Source of the DNA: Bathymodiolus brooksi
Lineage: Eukaryota > Mollusca > Bivalvia > Mytilida > Modiolidae
NCBI GenBank assembly: GCA_963680875.1
Contig: OY804578.1
Span: 3,224,001 to 3,288,000 of the forward strand
Reading direction: 5' to 3'
Length of the DNA: 64,000 nt
Shown one piece after another: positions 24,171 through 39,500 of the stretch (within the stretch, counting starts at the first letter, position 1; the number at the start of each line of letters is the position of its first letter). Under the pieces are notes generated by a model. It saw only the letters and a list, made by a program, of their open reading frames with translations, had not been told where the DNA came from and searched no databases. Both the position numbers and the translations under genes were made by a program.

Positions 24171-24447
24171 TGAGGGAGACAACTTAGTAGTATTTTACTA
24201 TCTCCATGCATCTGAAATCTTGCCTCCTAAAATGGGTGGCTTTGGTGGGAGTAGCCTTATAAGGGCTACTGTATTAATTTACAACTTGATATTTAAATGT
24301 GTTCCTATATTTATAATTCTGAATACTAGATATTACTGACAATAGTGAATTTATCTTCTCAAAAATAAAAACTCCTCATTCAAAATTTCATCACTAAAAT
24401 GAGAACATCACACACCATATACAGCTAGCATTGTTAATTTTACATAC
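24171..24447. other. Unique intron sequence downstream of the third exon
   Basis: Non-repetitive, AT-rich sequence between the 57-bp array and the donor of the 24561-24448 exon. It contains a small inverted repeat at 24250-24270 (agtagcc, loop ttataag, ggctact). Its core, gtagccttataag, matches the reverse strand of the neighbouring 57-bp unit. No coding signal. Confidence 0.6.
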
Positions 24448-24561
24448 CCAGATTCTATATGTTTTGCCATCTTTTAAATGATTTGGCATGATACGGTCTG
24501 ATGTGGTAAGTGTAACAACAAATGCATCAATTGTCTTAGATTGTACATCATAGCAGTATAT
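24448..24561 (-). CDS. FN3-protein exon (third visible): middle of second FN3 domain
   Basis: A 114-nt exon of 38 whole codons, phase 0 at both ends. The acceptor on the minus strand is ctttatttgtag before atatactgc; the donor is AATCTGG/gtatgtaaaa. The translation starts IYCYDVQSKTIDAF and ends LKDGKTYRIW. This is the FN3 C'-E-F portion with the Leu-x-x-Gly-x-x-Tyr 'tyrosine corner'. It joins in frame with ...GEILKYK from the 47265 exon and with VTAFTQAGES from the 7362 exon, producing one complete FN3 domain. The first 19 nt of the exon (24543-24561) are identical to the exon-derived part of the adjacent 47-bp tandem unit, so this acceptor is the last of a long series of near-identical ones. 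Confidence 0.86.
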
Positions 24562-27500
24562 CTACAAATAAAGATTTATCATTGTATAAGTACAGTATAG
24601 CAGTATATCTCCAAATAAACATTTATCATTGTAAAAGTACAGCATAGCAGTATATCTACAAATAAAGATTGATCATTGTATAAGTACATCATAGCAGTAT
24701 ATCTACAAATAAAGATTGATCATTGTATAAGTACAGCATAGCAGTATATCTACAAATAAAGATTGATCATTGTATAAGTACATCATAGCAGTATATCTAC
24801 AAATAAAGATTGATCATTGTATAAGTACAGTATAGCAGTATATCTACAAATAAAGATTTATCATTGTATAAGTACATCATAGCAGTATATCTACAAATAA
24901 AGATTGATCATTGTATAAGTACAGTATAGAGTATATCTCCAAATAAAGATTTATCATTGTATAAGTACAGTATAGCAGTATATATACAAATAAAGATTTA
25001 TCATTGTATAAGTACATCATAGCAGTATATCTACAAATAAAGATTGATCATTGTATAAGTACATCATAGCTGTATTCTACAAATAAAGATTTATCATTGT
25101 ATAAGTACATCATAGCAGTATATCTACAAATAAAGATTTATCATTGTATAAGTACAGTATAGCAGCATATTTCCAAATAAAGATTTATCATTGTATAAGT
25201 AAATCATAGCAGTATATCTACAAATAAAGATTGATCATTGTATAAGTACAGCATAGCAGTATATCTACAAATAAAGATTGATCATTGTATAAGTACAGTA
25301 TAGCAGTATATCTACAAATAAAGATTGATCATTGTATAAGTACAGTATAGCAGTATATCTACAAATAAAGATTTATCATTGTATAAGTACATGATAGCAG
25401 TATATCTACAAATAAAGATTGATCATTGTATAAGTACAGCATAGCAGTATATCTCCAAATAAAGATTGAGCATTGTATAAGTACGTCATAGCAGTATATC
25501 TCCAAATAAAGATTGATCATTGTATAAGTACAGCATAGCAGTATATCTTCAAATAAAGATTTATCATTGTATAAGTACATCATAGCAGTATATCTACAAT
25601 TAAAGATTGATCATTGTATAAGTACATCATAGCAGTACATCTACAAATAAAGATTGATCATTTTATAAGTACATCATAGCAGTATATCTACAAATAAAGA
25701 TTTATCATTGTATAAGTACAGCATAGCAGTATATCTACAAATAAAGATTGATCATTGTATAAGTACATCATAGCAGTATATCTCAAAATAAAGATTGATC
25801 ATTGTATAAGTACATCATAGCAGTATATCTACAAATAAAGATTTATCATTGTATAAGTATAGTATAGCAGTATATCTACAAATAAAGATTGATCATTGTA
25901 TAAGTACATCATAGCAGTATATCTACAAATAAAGATTGATCATTGTATAAGTACATCATAGCAGTATATCTCCAAATAAAGATTGATCATTGTATAAGTA
26001 CAGCATAGCAGTATATCTACAAATAAAGATTGATCATTGTATAAGTACATCATAGCAGTATATCTACAAATAAAGATTTATCATTGTATAAGTACATCAT
26101 AGCAGTATATCTACAAATAAAGATTGATCATTGTATAAGTACAGCATAGCAGTATATCTACAAATAAAGATTGATCATTGTATAAGTACAGCATAGCAGT
26201 ACATCTACAAATAAAGATTGATCATTGTATAAGTACATCATAGCAGTATATCTACAAATAAAGATTGATCATTGTATAAGTACATCATAGCAGTATATCT
26301 ACAAATAAAGATTGATCATTGTATAAGTACATCATAGCAGTATATCTACAAATAAAGATTGATCATTGTATAAGTACAGTATAGCAGTATATCTACAAAT
26401 AAAGATTTATCATTGTATAAGTACATCATAGCAGTATATCTACAAATAAAGATTGATCATTGTATAAGTACATCATAGCAGTATATCTACAAATAAAGAT
26501 TGATCATTGTATAAGTACATCATAGCAGTATCTCTACAAATAAAGATTGATCATTGTATAAGTACATCATATCAGTATATCTCCAAATAAAGATTGATCA
26601 TTGTATAAGTAAATCATAGCAGTATATCTACAAATAAAGATTGATCATTGTATAAGTACAGTATAGCAGTATATCTACAAATAAAGATTGATCATTGTAT
26701 AAGTACATCATAGCAGTATATCTACAAATAAAGATTGATCATTGTATAAGTACATCATAGCAGTATATCAACAAATAAAGATTTATCATTGTATAAGTAC
26801 ATCATAGCAGTATATCTACAAATAAAGATTTATCATTGTATAAGTACATCATAGCAGTATATCTACAAATAAAGATTGATCATTGTATAAGTACATCATA
26901 GCAGTATATCTACAAATAAAGATTTATCATTGTATAAGTACATCATAGCAGTACATCTACAAATAAAGATTGATCATTGTATAAGTACATCATAGCAGTA
27001 TATCTACAAATAAAGATTTATCATTGTATAAGTACAGCATAGCAGTATATCTACAAATAAAGATTGATCATTGTATAAGTACATCATAGCAGTATATCTC
27101 AAAATAAAGATTGATCATTGTATAAGTACATCATAGCAGTATATCTACAAATAAAGATTTATCATTGTATAAGTATAGTATAGCAGTATATCTACAAATA
27201 AAGATTGATCATTGTATAAGTACAGTATAGCAGTATATCTACAAATAAAGATTGATCATTGTATAAGTACATCATAGCAGTATATCTCCAAATAAAGATT
27301 GATCATTGTATAAGTACATCATAGCAGTATATCAACAAATAAAGATTTACCATTGTATAAGTACATCATAGCAGTATATCTACAATTAAAGATTGATCAT
27401 TGTATAAGTACATCATAGCAGTACATCTACAAATAAAGATTGATCATTGTATAAGTACATCATAGCAGTATATCAACAAATAAAGATTTATCATTGTATA

Positions 27501-30500
27501 AGTACAGCATAGCAGTATATCTACAAATAAAGATTGATCATTGTATAAGTACATCATAGCAGTATATCTCCAAATAAAGATTGATCATTGTATAAGTACA
27601 TCATAGCAGTATATCTACAAATAAAGATTGATCATTGTATAAGTATAGTATAGCAGTATATCTACAAATAAAGATTGATCATTGTATAAGTACATCATAG
27701 CAGTATATCTACAAATAAAGATTGATCATTGTATAAGTACATCATAGCAGTATCTCTACAAATAAAGATTTATCATTGTATAAGTACAGCATAGCAGTAT
27801 ATCTCCAAATAAAGATTGATCATTGTATAAGTACATCATAGCAGTATATCTCCAAATAAAGATTGATCATTGTATAAGTAAATCATAGCAGTATATCTAC
27901 AAATAAAGATTGATCATTGTATAAGTACAGTATAGCAGTATATCTACAAATAAAGATTGATCATTGTATAAGTACATCATAGCAGTATATCTCCAAATAA
28001 AGATTGATCATTGTATAAGTACATCATAGCAGTATATCAACAAATAAAGATTTACCATTGTATAAGTACATCATAGCAGTATATCTACAATTAAAGATTG
28101 ATCATTGTATAAGTACATCATAGCAGTACATCTACAAATAAAGATTGATCATTGTATAAGTACATCATAGCAGTATATCAACAAATAAAGATTTATCATT
28201 GTATAAGTACAGCATAGCAGTATATCTACAAATAAAGATTGATCATTGTATAAGTACATCATAGCAGTATATCTCCAAATAAAGATTGATCATTGTATAA
28301 GTACATCATAGCAGTATATCTACAAATAAAGATTGATCATTGTATAAGTATAGTATAGCAGTATATCTCCAAATAAAGATTGATCATTGTATAAGTACAG
28401 CATAGCAGTATATCTACAAATAAAGATTGATCATTGTATAAGTACAGCATAGCAGTATATCTCCAAATAAAGATTGATCATTGTATAAGTACAGCATAGC
28501 AGTATATCTCCAAATAAAGATTGATCATTGTATAAGTACATCATAGCAGTATATCTCCAAATAAAGATTGATCATTGTATAAGTACATCATAGAAGTATA
28601 TCAACAAATAAAGATTGATCATTGTATAAGTACATCATAGCAGTATATCTACAAATAAAGATTGACCATTGTATAAGTACATCATAGCAGTATATCTCCA
28701 AATAAAGATTTATCATTGTATAAGTACAGTATAGCAGTATATCTCCAAATAAAGATTGCTCATTGTATAAGTACAGTATAGCAGTATATCTACAAATAAA
28801 GATTTATCATTGTATAAGTACATCATAGCAGTATATCTACAAATAAAGATTGATCATTGTATAAGTACATCATAGCAGTATATCTACAAATAAAGATTTA
28901 TCATTGTATAAGTACATCATAGCAGTATATCTACAAATAAAGATTTATCATTGTATAAGTACATCATAGCAGTATATCTCCAAATAAAGATTTTATCATT
29001 GTATAAGTACAGCATAGTAGTATATCTACAAATAAAGATTGATCATTGTATAAGTACATCATAGCAGTATATCTACAAATAAAGATTTATCATTGTATAA
29101 GTACATCATAGCAGTATATCTACAAATAAAGATTTATCATTGTATAAGTACATCATAGCAGTATATCTACAAATAAAGATTGATCATTGTATAAGTACAG
29201 TATAGCAGTATATCTACAAATAAAGATTGATCATTGTATAAGTACATCATAGCAGTATATCTCCAAATAAAGATTGATCATTGTATAAGTACATCATAGC
29301 AGTATATCTACAAATAAAGATTTACCATTGTATAAGTACATCATAGCAGTATATCTACAATTAAAGATTGATCATTGTATAAGTACATCATAGCAGTACA
29401 TCTACAAATAAAGATTGATCATTGTATAAGTACATCATAGCAGTATATCAACAAATAAAGATTTATCATTGTATAAGTACAGCATAGCAGTATATCTACA
29501 AATAAAGATTGATCATTGTATAAGTACATCATAGCAGTATATCTCCAAATAAAGATTGATCATTGTATAAGTACATTATAGCAGTATATCTACAAATAAA
29601 GATTGATCATTGTATAAGTATAGTATAGCAGTATATCTACAAATAAAGATTGATCATTGTATAAGTACAGCATAGCAGTATATCTACAAATAAAGATTGA
29701 TCATTGTATAAGTACATCATAGCAGTATATCTCAAAATAAAGATTGATCATTGTATAAGTACATCATAGCAGTATATCAACAAATAAAGATTTATCATTG
29801 TATAAGTACATCATAGCAGTATATCTACAAATAAAGATTTATCATTGTATAAGTACATCATAGCAGTAGATTTACAAATAAAGATTGATCATTGTATAAG
29901 TACATCATAGCAGTATATCTACAAATAAAGATTGATCATTGTATAAGTACATCATAGCAGTATATCTACAAATAAAGATTTATCATTGTATAAGTACACC
30001 ATAGCAGTATATCTACAAATAAAGATTTATCATTGTATAAGTACAGTATAGCGGTATATCTCCAAATAAAGATTTATCATTGTATAAGTACAGTATAGCA
30101 GTATATCTACAAATAAAGATTTATCATTGTATAAGTACATCATAGCAGTATATCTACAAATAAAGATTGATCATTATATAAGTAAATGATAGCAGTATAT
30201 CTACAAATAAAGATTATCATTGTATAAGTACATCATAGCAGTATATCTACAAATAAAGATTTATCATTGTATAAGTACATCATAGCAGTATATCTACAAA
30301 TAAAGATTTATCATTGTATAAGTACATCATAGCAGTATATCTACAAATAAAGATTGATCATTGTATAAGTACATCATAGCAGTATATCTACAAATAAAGA
30401 TTTATCATTGTATAAGTACACCATAGCAGTATATCTACAAATAAAGATTTATCATTGTATAAGTACAGTATAGCGGTATATCTCCAAATAAAGATTTATC

Positions 30501-33500
30501 ATTGTATAAGTACAGTATAGCAGTATATCTACAAATAAAGATTTATCATTGTATAAGTACATCATAGCAGTATATCTACAAATAAAGATTGATCATTATA
30601 TAAGTAAATGATAGCAGTATATCTACAAATAAAGATTATCATTGTATAAGTACATCATAGCAGTATATCTACAAATAAAGATTTATCATTGTATAAGTAC
30701 ATCATAGCAGTATATCTACAAATAAAGATTTATCATTGTATAAGTACATCATAGCAGTATATCTCCAAATAAAGATTTATCATTGTATAAGTACAGTATA
30801 GCAGTATAACTCCAAATAAAGATTTATCATTGTATAAGTACAGTATAGCAGTATATCTCCAAATAAAGATTTATCATTGTATAAGTACAGCATAGCAGTA
30901 TATCTACAAATAAAGATTTATCATTGTATAAGTACATCATAGCAGTATATCTACAAATAAAGATTGATCATTGTATAAGTACATCATAGCGGTATATCTA
31001 CAAATAAAGATTTATCATTGTATAAGTACATCATAGCAGTATATCTACAAATAAAGATTTATCATTGTATAAGTACAGTATAGCAGTATATCTCCAAATA
31101 AAGATTTATCATTGTATAAGTACATCATAGCAGTATATCTACAAATAAAGATTGATCATTGTATAAGTACATCATAGCAGTATATCTACAAATAAAGATT
31201 GATCATTGTATAAGTACAGCATAGCAGTATATCTCCAAATAAAGATTGATCATTGTATAAGTACATCATAGCAGTATATCTACAAATAAAGATTGATCAT
31301 TGTATAAGTACAGCATAGCAGTATATCTACAAATAAAGATTGATCATTGTATAATTACATCATAGCAGAATATCTACAAATAAAGATTGATCATTGTATA
31401 AGTACATCATAGCAGTATATCTACAAATAAAGATTGATCATTGTATAAGTACATCATAGCTGTATATCTACAAATAAAGATTGATCATTGTATAAGTACA
31501 TCATAGCAGTATATCTACAAATAAAGATTTACCATTGTATAAGTACATCATAGCAGTATATCTACAAATAAAGATTGATCATTGTATAAGTACATCATAG
31601 CAGTATATCTACAAATAAAGATTGATCATTGTATAAGTACATCATAGCAGTATCTCTACAAATAAAGATTTATCATTGTATAAGTACAGCATAGCAGTAT
31701 ATCTCCAAATAAAGATTGATCATTGTATAAGTACATCATAGCAGTATATCTCCAAATAAAGATTGATCATTGTATAAGTAAATCATAGCAGTATATCTAC
31801 AAATAAAGATTGATCATTGTATAAGTACAGTATAGCAGTATATCTACAAATAAAGATTGATCATTGTATAAGTACATCATAGCAGTATATCTCCAAATAA
31901 AGATTGATCATTGTATAAGTACATCATAGCAGTATATCAACAAATAAAGATTTACCATTGTATAAGTACATCATAGCAGTATATCTACAATTAAAGATTG
32001 ATCATTGTATAAGTACATCATAGCAGTACATCTACAAATAAAGATTGATCATTGTATAAGTACATCATAGCAGTATATCAACAAATAAAGATTTATCATT
32101 GTATAAGTACAGCATAGCAGTATATCTACAAATAAAGATTGATCATTGTATAAGTACATCATAGCAGTATATCTCCAAATAAAGATTGATCATTGTATAA
32201 GTACATCATAGCAGTATATCTACAAATAAAGATTGATCATTGTATAAGTATAGTATAGCAGTATATCTACAAATAAAGATTGATCATTGTATAAGTACAG
32301 CATAGCAGTATATCTCCAAATAAAGATTGATCATTGTATAAGTACAGCATAGCAGTATATCTCCAAATAAAGATTGATCATTGTATAAGTACATCATAGC
32401 AGTATATCTCCAAATAAAGATTGATCATTGTATAAGTACATCATAGAAGTATATCAACAAATAAAGATTGATCATTGTATAAGTACATCATAGCAGTATA
32501 TCTACAAATAAAGATTGACCATTGTATAAGTACATCATAGCAGTATATCTCCAAATAAAGATTTATCATTGTATAAGTACAGTATAGCAGTATATCTCCA
32601 AATAAAGATTGCTCATTGTATAAGTACAGTATAGCAGTACATCTACAAATAAAGATTTATCATTGTATAAGTACATCATAGCAGTATATCTACAAATAAA
32701 GATTGATCATTGTATAAGTACATCATAGCAGTATATCTACAAATAAAGATTTATCATTGTATAAGTACATCATAGCAGTATATCTACAAATAAAGATTTA
32801 TCATTGTATAAGTACATCATAGCAGTATATCTACAAATAAAGATTTATCATTGTATAAGTACATCATAGCAGTATATCTCCAAATAAAGATTTTATCATT
32901 GTATAAGTACAGCATAGTAGTATATCTACAAATAAAGATTGATCATTGTATAAGTACATCATAGCAGTATATCTACAAATAAAGATTTATCATTGTATAA
33001 GTACATCATAGCAGTATATCTACAAATAAAGATTTATCATTGTATAAGTACATCATAGCAGTATATCTACAAATAAAGATTGATCATTGTATAAGTACAG
33101 TATAGCAGTATATCTACAAATAAAGATTGATCATTGTATAAGTACATCATAGCAGTATATCTCCAAATAAAGATTGATCATTGTATAAGTACATCATAGC
33201 AGTATATCTACAAATAAAGATTTACCATTGTATAAGTACATCATAGCAGTATATCTACAATTAAAGATTGATCATTGTATAAGTACATCATAGCAGTACA
33301 TCTCCAAATAAAGATTGATCATTGTATAAGTACATCATAGCAGTATATCAACAAATAAAGATTTATCATTGTATAAGTACAGCATAGCAGTATATCTACA
33401 AATAAAGATTGATCATTGTATAAGTACATCATAGCAGTATATCTCCAAATAAAGATTGATCATTGTATAAGTACATCATAGCAGTATATCTACAAATAAA

Positions 33501-36500
33501 GATTGATCATTGTATAAGTATAGTATAGCAGTATATCTACAAATAAAGATTGATCATTGTATAAGTACAGCATAGCAGTATATCTACAAATAAAGATTGA
33601 TCATTGTATAAGTACAGCATAGCAGTATATCTCCAAATAAAGATTGATCATTGTATAAGTACAGCATAGCAGTATATCTCCAAATAAAGATTGATCATTG
33701 TATAAGTACATCATAGCAGTATATCTCCAAATAAAGATTGATCATTGTATAAGTACATCATAGAAGTATATCAACAAATAAAGATTGATCATTGTATAAG
33801 TACATCATAGCAGTATATCTACAAATAAAGATTGACCATTGTATAAGTACATCATAGCAGTATATCTCCAAATAAAGATTTATCATTGTATAAGTACAGT
33901 ATAGCAGTATATCTCCAAATAAAGATTGCTCATTGTATAAGTACAGTATAGCAGTATATCTACAAATAAAGATTTATCATTGTATAAGTACATCATAGCA
34001 GTATATCTACAAATAAAGATTGATCATTGTATAAGTACATCATAGCAGTATATCTACAAATAAAGATTTATCATTGTATAAGTACATCATAGCAGTATAT
34101 CTACAAATAAAGATTTATCATTGTATAAGTACATCATAGCAGTATATCTACAAATAAAGATTTATCATTGTATAAGTACATCATAGCAGTATATCTCCAA
34201 ATAAAGATTTTATCATTGTATAAGTACAGCATAGTAGTATATCTACAAATAAAGATTGATCATTGTATAAGTACAGCATAGCAGTATATCTACAAATAAA
34301 GATTTATCATTGTATAAGTACATCATAGCAGTATATCTCCAAATAAAGATTTCTCATTGCATAAGTACAGCATAGCAGTATATCTACAAATAAAGATTGA
34401 TCATTGTATAAGTATAGTATAGCAGTATATCTACAAATAAAGATTGATCATTGTATAAGTACATCATAGCAGTATATCTCCAAATAAAGATTGATCATTG
34501 TATAAGTACAGCATAGCAGTATATCTACAAATAAAGATTGATCATTGTATAAGTACATCATAGCAGTATATCTACAAATAAAGATTGATCATTGTATAAG
34601 TACATCATATCAGTATATCTACAAATAAAGATTGATCATTGTAAAAGTACAGCATAGCAGTATATCTACATATAAAGATTGATCATTGTATAAGTACATC
34701 ATAGCAGTATATCTACAAATAAAGATTGATCATTGTATAAGTACATCATAGCAGTATCTCTACAAATAAAGATTTATCATTGTATAAGTACAGCATAGCA
34801 GTATATCTACAAATAAAGATTGATCATTGTATAAGTACATCATAGCAGTATATCTCCAAATAAAGATTGATCATTGTATAAGTAAATCATAGCAGTATAT
34901 CTACAAATAAAGATTGATCATTGTATAAGTACATCATAGCAGTATATCTCCAAATAAAGATTGATCATTGTATAAGTACATCATAGCAGTATATCTCCAA
35001 ATAAAGATTGATCATTGTATAAGTACATCATAGCAGTATATCTACAAATAAAGATTGATCATTGTATAAGTACAGTATAGCAGTATATCTACAAATAAAG
35101 ATTTATCATTGTATAAGTACATCATAGCAGTATATCTACAAATAAAGATTGATCATTGTATAAGTACATCATAGCAGTATATCTCAAAATAAAGATTGAT
35201 CATTGTATAAGTACATCATAGCAGTATATCTACAAATAAAGATTGATCATTGTATAAGTACATCATAGCAGTATATCAACAAATAAAGATTTATCATTGT
35301 ATAAGTACATCATAGCAGTATATCTACAAATAAAGATTTATCATTGTATAAGTACATCATAGCAGTATATTTACAAATAAAGATTGATCATTGTATAAGT
35401 ACATCATAGCAGTATATCTACAAATAAAGATTGATCATTGTATAAGTACATCATAGCAGTATATCTACAAATAAAGATTTATCATTGTATAAGTACACCA
35501 TAGCAGTATATCTACAAATAAAGATTTATCATTGTATAAGTACAGTATAGCGGTATATCTCCAAATAAATATTTATCATTGTATAAGTACAGTATAGCAG
35601 TATATCTACAAATAAAGATTTATCATTGTATAAGTACATCATAGCAGTATATCTACAAATAAAGATTGATCATTATATAAGTAAATGATAGCAGTATATC
35701 TACAAATAAAGATTTATCATTGTATAAGTACATCATAGCAGTATATCTACAAATAAAGATTTATCATTGTATAAGTACATCATAGCAGTATATCTACAAA
35801 TAAAGATTTATCATTGTATAAGTACATCATAGCAGTATATCTACAAATAAAGATTTATCATTGTATAAGTACATCATAGCAGTATATCTCCAAATAAAGA
35901 TTTATCATTGTATAAGTACAGTATAGCAGTATATCTCCAAATAAAGATTTATCATTGTATAAGTACAGTATAGCAGTATATCTCCAAATAAAGATTTATC
36001 ATTGTATAAGTACAGCATAGCAGTATATCTACAAATAAAGATTTATCATTGTATAAGTACATCATAGCAGTATATCTACAAATAAAGATTGATCATTGTA
36101 TAAGTACATCATAGCAGTATATCTACAAATAAAGATTGATCATTGTATAAGTACAGCATAGCAGTATATCTACAAATAAAGATTGATCATTGTATAAGTA
36201 CATCATAGCAGTATATCTACAAATAAAGATTGATCATTGTATAAGTACAGCATAGCAGTATATCTACAAATAAAGATTGATCATTGTATAATTACATCAT
36301 AGCAGTATATCTACAAATAAAGATTGATCATTGTATAAGTACATCATAGCAGTATATCTACAAATAAAGATTGATCATTGTATAAGTACATCATAGCAGT
36401 ATATCTCCAAATAAAGATTGATCATTGTATAAGTACATCAGAGCAGTATATCTACAAATAAAGATTGATCATTGTATAAGTACAGTATAGCAGTATATCT

Positions 36501-39500
36501 ACAAATAAAGATTTATCAATGTATAAGTACATCATAACAGTATATCTACAAATAAAGATTGATCATTGTATAAGTACATCATAGCAGTATATCTACAAAT
36601 AAAGATTGATCATTGTATAAGTACATCATAGCAGTATCTCTACAAATAAAGATTTATCATTGTATAAGTACAGCATAGCAGTATATCTCCAAATAAAGAT
36701 TGATCATTGTATAAGTACATCATAGCAGTATATCTACAAATAAAGATTTATCATTGTATAAGTACATCATAGCAGTATATCTACAAATAAAGATTTATCA
36801 TTGTATAAGTACATCATAGCAGTATATCTACAAATAAAGATTTATCATTGTATAAGTACATCATAGCAGTATATCTCCAAATAAAGATTTTATCATTGTA
36901 TAAGTACAGCATAGTAGTATATCTACAAATAAAGATTGATCATTGTATAAGTACATCATAGCAGTATATCTACAAATAAAGATTTATCATTGTATAAGTA
37001 CATCATAGCAGTATATCTCCAAATAAAGATTGATCATTGTATAAGTACAGCATAGCAGTATATCTACAAATAAAGATTGATCATTGTATAAGTACATCAT
37101 AGCAGTATATCTACAAATAAAGATTGATCATTGTATAAGTACATCATATCAGTATATCTACAAATAAAGATTGATCATTGTATAAGTACAGCATAGCAGT
37201 ATATCTACAAATAAAGATTGATCATTGTATAAGTACATCATAGCAGTATATCTACAAATAAAGATTGATCATTGTATAAGTACAGTATAGCAGTATATCA
37301 ACAAATAAAGATTTATCATTGTATAAGTACATCATAGCAGTATATCTCCAAATAAAGATTTATCATTGTATAAGTACATCATAATAGTATATCTACAAAT
37401 AAAGATTGATCATTGTATAAGTACATCATAGCAGTATATCTACAAATAAAGATTTATCATTGTATAAGTACATCATAGCAGTATATCTACAAATAAAGAT
37501 TGATCATTGTATAAGTACAGCATAGCAGTATATCTACAAATAAAGATTGATTATTGTATAAGTACATCATAGCAGTATATCTACAAATAAAGATTGATCA
37601 TTGTATAAGTACAGCATAGCAGTATATCTACAAATAAAGATTGATCATTGTATAATTACATCATAGCAGTATATCTACAAATAAAGATTGATCATTGTAT
37701 AAGTACATCATAGCAGTATATCTACAAATAAAGATTGATCATTGTATAAGTACATCATAGCAGTATATCTCCAAATAAAGATTGATCATTGTATAAGTAC
37801 ATCATAGCAGTATATCTACAAATAAAGATTGATCATTGTATAAGTACAGTATAGCAGTATATCTACAAATAAAGATTTATCAATGTATAAGTACATCATA
37901 ACAGTATATCTAAAAATAAAGATTGATCATTGTATAAGTACAGCATAGCAGTATATCTACAAATAAAGATTGATCATTGTATAAGTACATCATAGCAGTA
38001 TATCTAAAAATAAAGATTGATCATTGTATAAGTACAGTATAGCAGTATATCTACAAATAAAGATTGATCATTGTATAAGTACAGTATAGCAGTATATCTA
38101 CAAATAAAGATTGATCATTGTATAAGTACATCATAGTAGTATATCTACAAATAAAGATTGATCATTGTATAAGTACATCATAGCAGTATATCTACAAATA
38201 AAGATTGATCATTGTATAAGTACATCATAGCAGTATATCTCCAAATAAAGATTGATCATTGTATAAGTACATCATAGCAGTATATCAACAAATAAAGATT
38301 GATCATTGAATAGGTACATCATAGAAGTATATCTAAAAATAAAGATTTATCATTGTATAAGTACATCATATCAGTATATCTATAAATAAAGATTGATCAT
38401 TGTATAAGTACATCATAGCAGTATATCTCCAAATAAAGATTGATCATTGTATAAGTACATCATAGCAGTATATCTCCAAATAAAGATTGATCATTGTATA
38501 AGTACATCATAGCAGTATATCTCCAAATAAAGATTGATCATTGTATAAGTACATCATAGCAGTATATCTCCAAATAAAGATTGATCATTGTATAAGTACA
38601 TCATAGCAGTATATCTACAAATAAAGATTGATCATTGTATAAGTACAGTATAGCAGTATATCTCCAAATAAAGATTTATCATTGTATAAGTACATCATAG
38701 CAGTATATCTACAAATAAAGATTGATCATTGTATAAGTACATCATAGCAGTATATCTCAAAATAAAGATTGATCATTGTATAAGTACATCATAGCAGTAT
38801 ATCTACAAATAAAGATTTATCATTGTATAAGTACATCATAGCAGTATATCAACAAATAAAGATTTATCATTGTATAAGTACATCATAGCAGTATATCTAC
38901 AAATAAAGATTTATCATTGTATAAGTACATCATAGCAGTATATTTACAAATAAAGATTGATCATTGTATAAGTACATCATAGCAGTATATCTACAAATAA
39001 AGATTGATCATTGTATAAGTACATCATAGCAGTATATCTACAAATAAAGATTTATCATTGTATAAGTACACCATAGCAGTATATCTACAAATAAAGATTT
39101 ATCATTGTATAAGTACAGTATAGCGGTATATCTCCAAATAAAGATTTATCATTGTATAAGTACAGTATAGCAGTATATCTACAAATAAAGATTTATCATT
39201 GTATAAGTACATCATAGCAGTATATCTACAAATAAAGATTGATCATTATATAAGTAAATGATAGCAGTATATCTACAAATAAAGATTTATCATTGTATAA
39301 GTACATCATAGCAGTATATCTACAAATAAAGATTTATCATTGTATAAGTACATCATAGCAGTATATCTACAAATAAAGATTTATCATTGTATAAGTACAT
39401 CATAGCAGTATATCTACAAATAAAGATTTATCATTGTATAAGTACATCATAGCAGTATATCTCCAAATAAAGATTTATCATTGTATAAGTACAGTATAGC

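Noticed and set aside
25359..25583. Minus-strand frame of 74 codons in the 47-bp array
   Set aside because: A chance run of units lacking the usual stops; only the 6-codon exon-derived piece of each unit relates to coding.
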